A DNA stretch of 64,000 bases from Symbiodinium natans (taxonomy: Eukaryota; Sar; Dinophyceae; Suessiales; Symbiodiniaceae). The DNA lies in contig CAJNDS010002095.1 in assembly GCA_905221605.1 (NCBI GenBank), positions 614,531 to 678,530 of the forward strand, read 5' to 3'. Made by a program: the position numbers and the translations under genes. How positions within the stretch are numbered: the first letter of the stretch is position 1; every line of letters starts with the position of its first letter. The notes beneath the pieces are model-generated. The model saw nothing but the letters and a program-made list of their open reading frames with translations, was not told the DNA's origin and searched no databases. Below are positions 1-9,107 of this stretch, in pieces.

Positions 1-36
1 AGAAAAGGGTCAAGGGTACCACTGGGCTACCAGGTA
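1..36. mobile_element. Right end of a foldback element, family E, cut by the window start
   Basis: The end GGTACCACTGGGCTACCAGG matches the right end of the family E copy at 8631-8832 (GGTAGCCACTGGGCTACCAAGG), with the same AGAAAAGGGTCAAGG-like approach sequence seen at 10741. The left half lies outside the window. Confidence 0.55.
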
Positions 37-781
37 TAAGGGAAAAGGCGATTTGTTTGAGGATTCCTCTAAGAGGAATCGTCGAGTCTAGTACATAGGG
101 TTTAGGGGTTAGGGATAGGTGGGGCCCTTAGGAAAAATGTCGCGGATTGTTCCCCAGTAAGCGTTGGCCGAAAACTAACAAAAGCCTCCGATACAATAAA
201 GCCCGTTAAGGTTTCCCTAAGGCCACAAAGCATGCAAAAAACTTGTGCACTTTTTAAAAGCGGTTTTAGCCTATATGGTCTTGTTTGCATACTTTGGGGG
301 TTTTGCTACTGACAGGGTTCACAGAGACGCAACCCTGAGCCCTAAAAGAAACCCTAAACCCGCAACCCTAAACCCGAAACCGTAAACCCAAAAAATCTCC
401 CACCCCCAGATGCCAGGAGCAGGATCGGACCACAAGTTGTGTTGGCGCCCTACAGTGGGGCTCCTCCAGCGTCAGGAATTCGGCACCTGCTTGCTGATTC
501 TTGGTTTAAAGTTTAGGGTTTAGGGTTTGGAGCTAGGAAAGGTGGCCACTCTCGTGAGAAGCTCGAGGTTTGGGTTATGTTGATGTTTACAACTCACTTC
601 AGGGCTTGCTGGGATTCAGGGCGTAAGGTGGAGAGTTGAGGGTTTAGGTCGTCGTATAAACCTTGAACTGTACCAAAGCCGGCAAGATCGCATCGAGATC
701 TGAGGGCACACTCCCAACATCCAGCCGGAGTCATAGAAATGCCGCGATTGAACCCTTCGGTTCTCTCTCCTCCTAAACCCT

Positions 782-825
782 ATACCCTATACCCTAAACC
801 CTAAACCCTAAACCCTAAACCCTAC
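782..825. repeat. Telomere-like tract, C-strand (CCCTAAA)
   Basis: About five CCCTAAA copies follow two CCCTATA variants. It lies left of the exon-like island at 932-1021. Confidence 0.85.
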
Positions 826-931
826 ATAAAGGAAGGCTTCTCCCCAAAGTTATAAACCTCTAGGTAGACTTTGTCTCATGCCCAAACCCTGCCGTGGTTT
901 AATAGACTTATGAACCCTCTATCAAAAAAAC

Positions 932-1021
932 CCTAAGCCCGAGCTGCGGCGCCTTGCCCGAGGAGACCGGAGCACTGCGCCGGCAGCGGAGCTGTTGCCA
1001 GGCGTTGCCTAGGGATGCGAG
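932..1021 (-). CDS. Exon-like island, hypothetical protein fragment
   Basis: The minus strand reads 30 codons without a stop between an AAAG acceptor and a GTTTTT donor, in phase at both ends. The start reads LASLGNAWQQLRC. TTTAGGG lies just upstream on the minus-strand reading path and CCCTAAA downstream. No family recognised. The plus strand is also partly open, so strand is inferred from the splice signals. Confidence 0.35.
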
Positions 1022-1078
1022 CTTTAGGGTTTAGGGTTGAGGGAAATCCTAACCTCGAAACCTCGAAACCCTGAAACA

Positions 1079-1164
1079 CTAAACCCTAAACCCTAAACCC
1101 TAAACCCTAAGCCCTAAGCCCGAAGCCCTAAGCCCTAAACCCTAAACCCTAAACCCTAAACCCT
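1079..1164. repeat. Telomere-like tract, C-strand with CCCTAAG variants
   Basis: About twelve heptamers, the central ones altered to CCCTAAG and CCCGAAG, flanked by perfect CCCTAAA. Confidence 0.85.
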
Positions 1165-2402
1165 GAGTCGGGGTCTGTAATCTAGGATCGCATGGGTACC
1201 TGGATCTGGATGAGGGCTGAAGGGGTCTCAGAGTCGAAATCAAAGAGGGGTTTAGGGTGTTAGAGTTTTAGGGGTTTAGGGTTCAGGGTTTTTTGGGCTT
1301 AGGGGGTTTTAGGGTTTAGGATTTAGGAGTTTAAGGGTTCAGGAGTTTAAGGGTTTTAGGATTGAGGGTTCTGACAGGCTTTATCTGCACCTAGCATGTC
1401 TCTAGACTGTACATCCTGGAACCTTAACCTTGTAATGCCCTAAGCCTAAACCGTGGGCAATAAACCACCTAAGGCCTAGACCACTCAATCATCCTCTGAA
1501 CCCCAAACCAACCATCTACCGGGATTTAGGGTTTAGGGTTTAGGGGGGCCCTTTGACCAAGGCTGCTGCAAGTTCTCCGGGCGAACGGCCAGGACTTTGC
1601 TGTGCACCCCACCTCCCAGGCGGTACCGAAAACACCAGCTACGATTGAGAGGGCTTGAAGTTCAGGGTGGTTCGGGTTTGGAGCTTTGGATTTTGGGTTT
1701 AGGGCTTAGGTTGAGGGAGGGCGGTTTAGGGTTTAGGGCTTGGGGCCTTTAGGGCTTAGCGTGGTTTGGGGCTTAGCGCGGCTTCGGGTTTGTAGGTATA
1801 GGGTGTATAGACAGGTTTTAAATGGTGTTTTGCACGGGGTGGTAGGGCTGACTGAGATTCTAGACATCCGAGCTCATGTGGATAAATTGAGGCTAGGGGT
1901 GGCTTTGAGGGTACCTTGTTGGGACTACTGGGGGGTTTTGGGCTTAGGGTCTAGGGTATATACACGGGTACTTTGGGGAATCAGTGAACGCGCTCGCATG
2001 GCGTGCTGCAGAACCACGTTCTACACAGACCCAGGGTGCCTTTCCCTACTTTGGAGTAGACCCTGGAACACAAGCAGATAATTTTCGGTATAAGTAGTTT
2101 TTATAGGAAAACAGAACCAACCAAAATATTCAAAAATAGTCCATCGTGCTCCAAACTGGTGCCTTTATGCAACGGAATCCACTATACGACTACGACAAAG
2201 GTTAGATCAACCAGCCCTGAAGCCAATTGCCGAAACACACATGGCTTGGAGTGTTGAGGTTTAGGCTCAGCTGTAGCAAGAAAACGGCGGAGGACTGTGT
2301 TGCGAAGTTGATGTACATACTTCAATTCCATTTAGGGCACTCTTAGACCCAAGACCCCAGACCCCAAACCCCAAACCCCTCACGGGTGTCCTACGGGGTC
2401 AA
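1165..2402. other. Degenerate TTTAGGG-derived DNA, no clear gene
   Basis: Mostly diverged TTTAGGG-like strings (1240-1370, 1525-1545, 1670-1790) with short unique pieces. The GC-rich piece at about 1560-1650 is open on both strands (plus reading LLQVLRANGQDF), but I cannot assign it a strand or splice sites. Confidence 0.5.
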
Positions 2403-2580
2403 CTAGTAAGCAGCAGAGAGTATCAGTACACCATTCCCAGTTGGTGCTGAGTCTGCGGGGTCGCCTGCTGCAGGACTGCCCGCTGAGTCGGCATGCTCCA
2501 GCACCAGCTCGATCTCAATCCGGCCGTCGGGCCTGGACGTGACACATTCCAAGCTAAGCTTCAATCTGCGGCGCGGGGCC
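2403..2580 (-). CDS. Probable terminal exon, hypothetical protein
   Basis: The minus strand has an acceptor CAATGTAG and then 58 codons ending in TAG. The composition is protein-like: a basic start (PRRRLKLSLEC), an alternating hydrophobic stretch (GRIEIELVLEH), then an Ala/Pro/Asp-rich linker and a C-terminus ending VLILSAAY. It could be the last exon of a minus-strand gene. Family not recognised. Confidence 0.45.
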
Positions 2581-2612
2581 CTACATTGAGGCTTGAGTTC
2601 TCCCAAAAACAC

Positions 2613-2957
2613 TAAATCCCAAAGCCCAAGCCTTTCACTCTAAGGTGCTCACAAGCCTGAGCAACAACACACTCTCAAAGTCTATGCTTAGCTCGAACTG
2701 AAAAAACGATTTCCAGCCAAGTGTCGCCGCGGCTCTATGCAGCATACCGCTTTGCACAGTTCACTGTGTAACGCGTTTGGGTTCATGGGATCAGCATGCC
2801 AACGTCGAATGTGATGGAAAGGGTTTAGGATCTTTGTATACCTACAAATCCAAAGCTCAAAGTGCTTAGCTGCAGCTATATCCTTATATCGGCATATATA
2901 TATATATATGTGCGTAGAGAAGCATGCAAGAAAACCGAAAAATCTATGACTTGAAAG

Positions 2958-2989
<32 letters not shown>

Positions 2990-3690
2990 GTCTAAATGTG
3001 TTTTTATGCACATGTGTAGTATATAGCTATATAGGCACCTAAATGCAGAACTATACATACATATATGCACGCATATGTATATATACATGTGTACACACAT
3101 AAACAGATAAGTAGAGATAGAGGTCTATGGATGTTCGGTGGGCTGACAGTGACAAAACGAGATTCTTCTGAACTCCATGAACCAGCTGTTGCAGATCATG
3201 AAGAGGAGAACAATTAGTTCAGCTAACATGAAACGTTGCTACATAGATCCAAAACTATACAGGGCTTACAACTGTGTCATGTACACATTGAACTTGGAGC
3301 AAAGCGCGAATAGATGAATATTGTCGCCATCTATCGGGGTATTATTTGCGGCAATATCTTCGTCTATTGAATTTTCGATTAAAAAAGGGAAGTCCATGGA
3401 ACAATCGAACTCCATAAAATTCATTCCAAATATTTGCTGAGTCCGATATCAATAACACTTTTTTAGACTCCATATGTTCATACAAATAGTAATTGTCGTC
3501 CGTCTGGGTCGTTTAATTAATCAAAAGTATTAGTCCTTCTTTCCAAGCTACGATTATTAGTGAGAAGAGAAGACAGAAACCTTGCCCCCTCATGTGTCAA
3601 GAAAAATCTTCTCATAACGAATGAAAACAATAAATTCATAACGAATAAACAATGTATATATATATATATGATTAGGAGTCTCAGGAGTCT
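2613..3690. other. AT-rich intergenic or intronic DNA with TA/TATG microsatellites
   Basis: Short (TA)n and (CA)n runs occur at about 2894-2910, 2959-2990, 3057-3085 and 3655-3669. The rest is unique and stop-rich on all frames. No gene supported. Confidence 0.5.
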
Positions 3691-3701
3691 TCTGCTCCAG
3701 A

Positions 3702-3959
3702 ATGTCTCAAATGAGAACCAAGAAGATTTATAAAGAGAAGAACCCTTCCGAGGGGAGATCCGAGAGTGGATGGATGTCAAATCAAACAACAAAACACAAA
3801 GGAAGAGGGTCTCCGCACACCAACAAGGAAAACCCCCGCCGCAGGAAAATGGCAGCCGTCACCCCGAGTTGGGCCAAGATATGGAGACCAATGGGAGAGA
3901 AGGCACGACAAAGAAGCCAGCAGCGACTTTCCGAAATCGACCTGGCAATAGAGAAATGA
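3702..3959 (+). CDS. Small hypothetical ORF, doubtful
   Basis: An ATG-initiated frame of 85 residues, very basic and rich in Lys, Arg, Gln and Ser (starts MSQMRTKKIYKEKN). The minus strand over the same bases has a good acceptor (TCTCTATTGCCAG, exon start near 3942) followed by an open segment VDFGKSLLASLSCLLSHW. The two readings exclude each other; neither is recognised. Confidence 0.2.
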   Translation: MSQMRTKKIYKEKNPSEGRSESGWMSNQTTKHKGRGSPHTNKENPRRRKMAAVTPSWAKIWRPMGEKARQRSQQRLSEIDLAIEK

Positions 3960-4155
3960 ATAGAAAACATTTATATATATATATGACATTTTTATTCACT
4001 CCCAATACCTAATCTCATATCTAATTTGTATCATCTGAAGAAGAGAGTCCGGACATACGAACCACGGTCGTGCAGATGAGGAAGTGTGGCCGGCACGCCA
4101 AGGAGCTTGCAGCGCGAAAGTCGTCAGGCTTCGTCACCCCCTAGGCCTCCTAAAC

Positions 4156-4280
4156 CGCACACAAAAGGCAAGCGAAACGCTCAGGGCGAAGGTCGTCGAT
4201 AAACTGCATCATGACATCGCAGAAGACGCGGATTATGAGGGTAGAGTGACGCCAGGCCCAAACACCAAGCCAGTTTTTAA
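4156..4280 (-). CDS. Exon-like segment of the 4-5.4 kb minus-strand gene
   Basis: The minus strand is open through WLGVWAWRHSTLIIRVF and MMQFIDDLRPERFACLL, then meets GTTTAGG, which can act as a donor in phase 0 (or as V-stop). The dense hydrophobic/charged pattern looks like folded protein. It lies downstream of the GNAT-like exon. The 5' edge is uncertain. Confidence 0.45.
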
Positions 4281-4428
4281 GCGACGTTTAAGCTTTCGTC
4301 TTAATATTTTTTTACTCAATCCAACTGGCCCTTGTATATATATATATATATATTCACCTTGCTTGGAGAATAAAACATCAAAGCTGCAAGATTCGACGGG
4401 ATAACCTTCATGGTTAACTGTCGTGCGC

Positions 4429-4448
4429 TTGGGGGGGGGGGGGGGGGG
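4429..4448 (+). repeat. Homopolymer G tract
   Basis: About 19 consecutive G, leading into a G-rich, purine-biased stretch to about 4600. Reading frames across it are compositional. Confidence 0.9.
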
Positions 4449-4614
4449 TGTTGGGAGAGCGGGGGTGTCGGGCAGGCAGGGGCGGGGTCGGCGTTGTGGG
4501 CAGGAGTGTGGGAAGTAGGTGGGAGGCAAGCAGGCAGCGTGGGGTCGCGTTGGGGAAAAATGTGGGGAGGGCAGCTGCTGGTGGTGTGGGTGGAGGGAAG
4601 GGCGGTGGAGCCAC

Positions 4615-4770
4615 TGGCGAAGTTGGCAGGCGCGTGGGCGGCTTGGGCACATGCAGCTCCCACTGGCCGCGGCCATTGTCCGTGAAGCCCCGCTTCTGCC
4701 AAAAGTCTTTGGCTCGGGTGACTGGCACCAACGAAATGGTGCCAGACCCTCCACCCCACGCCAGCTGGGC
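4615..4770 (-). CDS. Exon with GNAT acetyltransferase-like C-terminal motif
   Basis: On the minus strand the acceptor is a polypyrimidine run ending in CAATGACAG. It is followed by 52 codons in phase 0 to a GTGGCT donor. The core reads ISLVPVTRAKDFWQKRGF, which fits the A..FW.K.GF signature near the C-terminus of GNAT-fold N-acetyltransferases (A..FY.k.GF), followed by a strand-like WELHVP. The acetyl-CoA loop is not in this exon. Family assignment is by motif recall only. Neighbouring exons on the same strand are 4899-5180 upstream and 4156-4280 downstream. Confidence 0.55.
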
Positions 4771-4898
4771 CTGTCATTGGCAAAAAGAGGATGGAATCAC
4801 ATGACCGCCGATGCATGCTGAAAAGCGGCAACTCTTAAATATGAGAGTTGCTCAATTGCAAGCCGGCCGTGCTTGCATCAAGAAATTCTCGCACAATC

Positions 4899-5180
4899 CT
4901 AGGCTCCCAGGCCTCGTGGTGGCTCCTTCGTCGACTTTTGTGACTTGAATGCCCTTGTGGCGCTCTTGGGCTTGGTGTGCTTCATGGGCTCATCTTGGAA
5001 GCGGTCTAGGAGTCTACGCTGGTACACTTTTCACTTCAAGCGCAAAAGGCAGTACAAGTCAGCCAGTGAAACTGCCCTCCGCCGGGGCAGGCGAACGGCC
5101 ACCCTGCTGAGGCCATCATCAGAGCCGCCCCAGTGCGTTAGGCAGCTGGTAGGCCCACATGAAACAGTTCGGCCGCGGAC
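4899..5180 (-). CDS. Exon-like open segment with one in-frame TGA
   Basis: The minus strand starts after a strong acceptor (GCCTTTCCTTCTCAG) and runs 49 codons (ending SLADLYCLLRLK) to TGA at 5031-5033. It continues in the same frame for 43 codons (starts KVYQRRLLDRFQDEPMKH, Lys/Ser/Pro-rich end) to TAG. Both halves are protein-like. The TGA may be a real stop, a mutation, or a junction I have mis-placed. No family recognised. Confidence 0.5.
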
Positions 5181-5298
5181 CTGAGAAGGAAAGGCATGAA
5201 GTTCTGCGTCTACGTCATGTCCTGTTCGAGATGTAGTGCCAGAGGGCCTTCGACTTTCTCAGTGTATTGGCATTGTCCTGCTTGTCTTTTCCTGTCAC

Positions 5299-5385
5299 CT
5301 CGATTTCTCCCGGACGGCCTTGGCGGCCTGGAAATTGGACTCAGTCTGAAGAGAGGCCAGCAAGCGCTCCAACTCGATGATCCCG
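5299..5385 (-). CDS. Coiled-coil exon
   Basis: Minus strand: acceptor ATTTGCAG, 87 bp open segment, donor GTGACA. It reads GIIELERLLASLQTESNF then QAAKAVREKS, a clear heptad pattern. It is one of the most convincing exons in the window and is the 5' neighbour of 4899-5180. Confidence 0.55.
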
Positions 5386-5389
5386 CTGC

Positions 5390-5590
5390 AAATGCAATAA
5401 TTTACAACTTATCGCATCTGTTGCGGTCTTTCCTGACCTCGCACATGGGACGCTTTGCGTTTGTAAAATGCAAGGTTTTCTGTTTCATGTGCGTCCAAAA
5501 CCTCAAAAATGCAAGTTTGTTTTCGCTACGGATTTCAGCCGTCTTACAAAAATGCTTACAACCTAAACCCTAAACCCTAAACCCTAAACC
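5390..5590. other. Unique DNA ending in a CCCTAAA tract
   Basis: No supported gene. A plus-strand frame from the ATG at 5196 runs across this stretch, but it is antisense to the better supported exon at 5299-5385. A four-copy CCCTAAA tract lies at 5562-5592. Confidence 0.4.
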
Positions 5591-5599
5591 CGAATCGAC

Positions 5600-6735
5600 C
5601 TTGGACTGGACAAAACCCAGAAAACCCTGAAACAATCAAAATTGCTTGCATTAAGGGTTAATTCGCATTTTTGTCAGCTATACAACGTCAATGCTCAAAA
5701 TCCTTCAAAGCTAATAGTCGGCCCTGGGGCCTAAAGCCCTGGTTTCCGGAGAAACCAACAAACAATTTAAAATGGACCCAATCCAGAAAACCCCTTTGAA
5801 GATAGATTCCAAAAGTTATTTTGCTTTAAGGGTTCTAAGCGATTTTTCCTCGATGTTAAAATGCTTAAAAGCCTTATACCAAAAACAATCGGTCTTGGGG
5901 GTTTCCGGAGAACAAACGATTTAAGATGGAAAAATCCTTGGAATTCTTGTGGAAAGAAAAGAAAGAATCGAAATACCATTTTTCTTGAGGAATGTAAGCA
6001 TTTTAACCGGTTTGAGAATGCTCACAAACCTCACAAAAATACTGGGCCGAAATTGCTTCAAGGACTTTAAGCAATTTAAATTCGACGAAAAGGTTGAAAT
6101 CCTAAAACAAGTCATTTCGATTATTCTTGAGGATGTTCATGATGTTTTTTTGTTTTCAAATCGTTGCCCAAATTTCGGAAAGCTGAAGCCATTGAGATTT
6201 CTTGAACTCGATTAACAGTCTTCATCGACTTCAAAAAGCTCAAAAACCTTTTCAAAACATGAAAGAAAATAACTCGGGGCCTGAAGCCTCAGTTTCCGAC
6301 AAACCGTTCGAAATGGATAAAAAACCCTTAAGTTCCTCAACAAAACAAGGCGAACCATGTTGTCTAAAGGAGATTAAGCATCTTGGGCGATTTTGCGATG
6401 CTTAAAATCCTGAGCAAACATCCAGAGCCGAATTTTGTTTAAGGGTTTCAAGCATGATAAAATCGTGGATTCATCAATTGTAAATGGTGTCCCAAATTTC
6501 GGAAAGCCGGAGCCATTGAGATTTTGATCTTAAAAAGTCCAAGGTCGCTTTTCCATTTCAACCTGAATCTTGTTGTACTCGTTCTTTTGAAATGATGAAA
6601 ATCCTGGGAAAAAAGGGCTTGGGGCCTAAGCCGACCACAGCGCCAAAAAGACCTTTGAGGTCCTACGTACCTACCCCTACCACTACCACTACCCTTCGCC
6701 ACACCCACGTTGGAGATTTGTATCACTTACAAACG
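5600..6735. repeat. AT-rich block of diverged internal repeats
   Basis: Related phrases recur: TTTCCGGAGAAACCAACAAA (5749), TTTCCGGAGAACAAACGATT (5900), TTTCCGACAAACCGTTCGAA (6293), and CCCAAATTTCGGAAAGC at 6168 and 6490. Spacing is irregular (about 150-400 bp), so this is an old, broken repeat family. Base composition differs from the GC-rich islands around it, and no coding signal stands out. Confidence 0.6.
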
Positions 6736-6989
6736 GTTTTTGAAAACAACATTGGAAAACATTAACGCTGAATAACAACACATAATTTAGCTAATCTGAA
6801 GACTTCAAAGGTTTAGGGTTTAGGGTTTAATTAGGGTTAGGTTTTAGGGTCCAGAGCAAGCACCCGATCTCACGAGTTCATGGCACATTGTCCTAAGCCC
6901 GGGCTCTAAGCCCAAACCATGAGAGCCTGCATCGGACCTTCACTACAAGGAGGGGCCACGTGCAAAAATTGGTGTCTAGGGTTTAGGGT

Positions 6990-7100
6990 TCAGGATTTGG
7001 GGCTAGGGTTTGGGGTCCTGTTTGAGCAGTAGAAACGACAGCATCGTGAAGTGAGGGCCTGGGGGCTTCCGTGTGCGCAGGGGCTGCAAGCTCTTCAATT
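6990..7100 (-). CDS. Possible exon, doubtful
   Basis: Minus strand open in two frames (VIEELAAPAHTEAPRPSLH or PLRTRKPPGPHFTMLSF) next to an acceptor-like GAGCTTGCAG. Frame and edges cannot be fixed. The rest of any longer frame here is translated telomere repeat. Confidence 0.2.
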
Positions 7101-7260
7101 ACCCTAAAAACCCTCAAACCCGAAACCCTTCCCCAAACCCGAAATCCTAAACCCCAAACCCGAAACCACAAATCCCAAGCCCCAAACCTCAAATCCTAAA
7201 CCCTAAACCCCAAACCCTAAACCCTAAATCCTAAACCGCCATCTAGCCCTTGCATTTAGG

Positions 7261-7380
7261 GGATAGGATTCGGGGGACCCTTTGGGGACACATTATAGAC
7301 CCTCTCCATAGAATTCCTGTTTAAGAGAGCCAGAAGAGGGTGGAGAAGAGTTCCCTTGTAAGGGTCCCCCTCATCCTACC
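7261..7380. mobile_element. Foldback element, family D, full-length copy
   Basis: Left end GGATAGGATTCGGGGGACCC and right end GGGTCCCCCTCATCCTACC are inverted repeats. The interior shares TTTAAGAGAGCCAGAAGAGG with the copy at 9970. It is non-coding and about 120 bp. Confidence 0.75.
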
Positions 7381-7382
7381 TT

Positions 7383-7535
7383 AAGCCCTAAACCCTAAAC
7401 CCCAAACCCCAAACCCTAAACCCTAAACCCTAAACCCCAAACCCCAAACCCTAAACCCTAAACCCTAAACCCTAAACCCCAAACCCTAAACCCCAAATCC
7501 TAAACCCTAAACCCCAAATCCTAAACGCTAAACTC
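7383..7535. repeat. Telomere-like tract, C-strand, CCCTAAA/CCCCAAA mixture
   Basis: About twenty heptamers, with CCCTAAA and CCCCAAA alternating in blocks. Confidence 0.9.
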
Positions 7536-7558
7536 TCCCTCTGAGCCTTGCGCTAAAC

Positions 7559-7591
7559 TTCGTAGAGATCCCCGGCCGGAGACGTCGGACC
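7559..7591 (-). CDS. Small exon, probable continuation of an SH3-like domain
   Basis: Minus strand CCAAG acceptor, 11 codons in phase 0 (GPTSPAGDLYE), then a GTTTAG donor. The G.LYE. ending resembles the G.YEV strand that follows NG..GTV in SH3-like repeats, matching the exon upstream at 7870. Confidence 0.35.
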
Positions 7592-7619
7592 CTTGGGGCC
7601 TAAGGCCCCTAAAACCCCT

Positions 7620-7869
7620 AAGACCCCTAAACCCCCGACCCTAAACCCTAGCCCTAAACCCTAAACCCCAAATCCTAAACCCTAAACCCTAAACCCCAAA
7701 CCCTAAACCCTAAACCCTAAACCCCAAACCCCAAACCCTAAACCCTAAACCCTAAACCCCAAACCCCTAAACCCCAAACCCAAACCCTAAACCCTAAACC
7801 CTAAACCCCAAACCCCAAACCCTAAACCCTAAACCCTAAACCCTAAACCCTAAACCCTAAACCCTAAAC
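7620..7869. repeat. Telomere-like tract, C-strand
   Basis: About 35 heptamers, CCCTAAA with CCCCAAA blocks, ending in eight perfect copies against the exon-like island at 7870. Confidence 0.95.
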
Positions 7870-7952
7870 CCTCGGAATCCCGGCCGAAGATTTCGGACGG
7901 TGCCGTTCTCGCCGTTGTACTGCGCAGCCGAAGCCAAGCCTTGCACGCAAAC
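7870..7952 (-). CDS. Exon with SH3-like motif
   Basis: Minus strand CTCTGAG acceptor, 83 bp open, donor GTTTAGGG formed by the telomere tract itself. It reads VCVQGLASAAQYNGENGTV, the GL..A..YNG..GTV pattern of SH3/KOW-like repeats common in alveolate and plant proteins. Joined in phase 0 to a GC donor in the exon at 8267 it would read GDLV-VCVQGL. Family by motif recall. Confidence 0.5.
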
Positions 7953-7962
7953 CTCAGAGGGG

Positions 7963-8071
7963 TTTAGGGTTTAGGGTTTAGGGTTTAGGGTTTAGGGTTT
8001 AGGGTTTAGGGTTTAGGGTTTAGGGTTTAGGGTTTAGGTTTTAGGGTTTAGGGTTTAGGGTTTAGGGTTTA
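7963..8071. repeat. Telomere-like tract, G-strand, ending in a head-to-head flip
   Basis: About fourteen TTTAGGG copies, then an abrupt change at about 8071 to CCCTAAA without spacer (TTTAGCCCTAAACC). Confidence 0.95.
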
Positions 8072-8180
8072 GCCCTAAACCCCTAAACCCTGATTCCCTG
8101 ATCCCTAAATCGTAAACCCTAAGTCCCCAAAACGGCAAGCCCGAAACCCGAAACCCTAAAGCCCTAAACCCAAATCCTAC

Positions 8181-8266
8181 CCCCCCAAACCCCCATCCCT
8201 AAACCCTAAACCCTGAACCCCAAACCTAAAACCTAAACCCCAATCCCTAAACCCTAAACCCAAAAC
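8181..8266. repeat. Telomere-like tract, C-strand, degenerate
   Basis: CCCTAAA with CCTAAAA, CCCCAAA and CCCAAAA variants, lying against the exon-like island at 8267. Confidence 0.85.
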
Positions 8267-8356
8267 CGGGCCACGAGATCGCCCACGGAGAGCTCGACAG
8301 CCTCGGGGGCCGCATCTTCCAGGCGCCGCGCGCGCGGCCGGAAGCTGCCGCCTGGC
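8267..8356 (-). CDS. Exon-like island upstream of the SH3-like exon
   Basis: Minus strand CCCCAAG acceptor, 90 bp open, donor GTTTTGGG (or a GC donor after GATCTCGTG). It reads RRLEDAAPEAVELSVGDLV, where the VGDLV end is the usual lead-in to an SH3-like strand. Confidence 0.5.
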
Positions 8357-8360
8357 CTTG

Positions 8361-8480
8361 GGGTTTGGGGTTTGGGGTTTAGGGTTTAGGGTTTAGGGTT
8401 TAGGGTTTAGGGTTTGGGGTTTAGGGTTTAGGGGTTTGGGGCTTAGGGTTTAGGGCTTACGGCTTACGGCTTGGGCTTAG
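8361..8480. repeat. Telomere-like tract, G-strand
   Basis: TTTGGGG then TTTAGGG, decaying into CTTAGGG and CTTACGG. Confidence 0.9.
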
Positions 8481-8630
8481 AGTTCAGACGTTCTGTAAAA
8501 CTTTACATGGAAACTTTTTAGGATTAAGAGTTGTTAAGGGTTTGGGGTCATTTGTCTCAAAGATGACGCCCAAGGCTGTTTCATGGTTGAGGGATTAGGG
8601 TTTCGGACTTTCATTAGGTTACAATAATTC

Positions 8631-8832
8631 CTGGTAGCTCGGTAACCATATTAAAATCAGGGTACCCTTGTTGGGGGTTGGTTACTTCAGATGGGAAACC
8701 TTGAACCAAGAAGAAAAGGGAAAAGCTAAACCCGAAACCCTAAACCCTAAACCCTAAACCCTAAACCCTAAACCCTAAACCCTAAACCCTAAACCGAAGA
8801 AAAGGGAAAAGGGTAGCCACTGGGCTACCAAG
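8631..8832. mobile_element. Foldback element, family E, split by a telomere insertion
   Basis: Left end CTGGTAGCTCGGTAACC and right end GGTAGCCACTGGGCTACCAAGG are imperfect inverted repeats. The interior TTGGGGGTTGGTTACTT is shared with the copy at 10669. The element is interrupted at 8726-8795 by a 70 bp CCCTAAA tract flanked by the 16 bp duplication GAAGAAAAGGGAAAAG (8710-8725 and 8796-8811). Confidence 0.8.
8726..8795. repeat. Telomere tract inserted with 16 bp target duplication
   Basis: Exactly 70 bp, ten heptamers (one CCCGAAA), inside foldback element E. Removing it and one copy of the 16 bp duplication restores a continuous element. Confidence 0.85.
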
Positions 8833-8876
8833 GTTTAGGTTTCAGGGGGGCTCCCAACAGGGGCACCAGAACTTAC

Positions 8877-8902
8877 TGCAGGAAGCTGCCCATGGCTTCG
8901 GC
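8877..8902 (-). CDS. Micro-exon candidate
   Basis: Minus strand TTCTGAG acceptor, 26 bp (AEAMGSFL), then a consensus donor GTAAGT. Too short for more than low confidence, but the donor is the best in the region. Confidence 0.3.
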
Positions 8903-8925
8903 CTCAGAATTTAGGAGAAAAAAAC

Positions 8926-9062
8926 CTAAACCCTAAACCCTAAACCCTAAACCCTAAACCCTAAACCCTAAACCCTAAACCCTAAACCCTAAACCCGAAA
9001 CCCTAAACCCGAAACCCTAAACCCTAAACCCTAAACCCTAAACCCTAAACCCGAAACCCGAA
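8926..9062. repeat. Telomere-like tract, C-strand
   Basis: About nineteen heptamers with CCCGAAA variants grouped at the right side. Confidence 0.95.
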
Positions 9063-9064
9063 AC

Positions 9065-9107
9065 GCTCAGCAACGGAGGGTCTCGGCCATAGGGCATCGG
9101 CTCATAG
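9065..9107 (-). CDS. Small exon candidate
   Basis: Minus strand TCTGAAG acceptor, 43 bp open (YEPMPYGRDPPLLS), donor GTTTCGGG contributed by the telomere-like tract. Other frames in the island are also open. Confidence 0.25.

Noticed and set aside
467..485. GAATTCGGCACCTG resembling a cDNA cloning adaptor
   Set aside because: A short partial match with no vector sequence around it; chance is enough.
4316..4754. Long proline-rich frames and the plus-strand Gly/Trp-rich frames
   Set aside because: Their length comes from the G-rich low-complexity stretch next to the G homopolymer. Only the right part (4615-4770, minus) has exon signals.
6983..7192. Frames rich in GFRVWGLGF or LNPKP words across telomere-like DNA
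   Set aside because: These are direct translations of TTTAGGG or CCCTAAA variants and carry no independent coding evidence. The same holds for 12052-12258.
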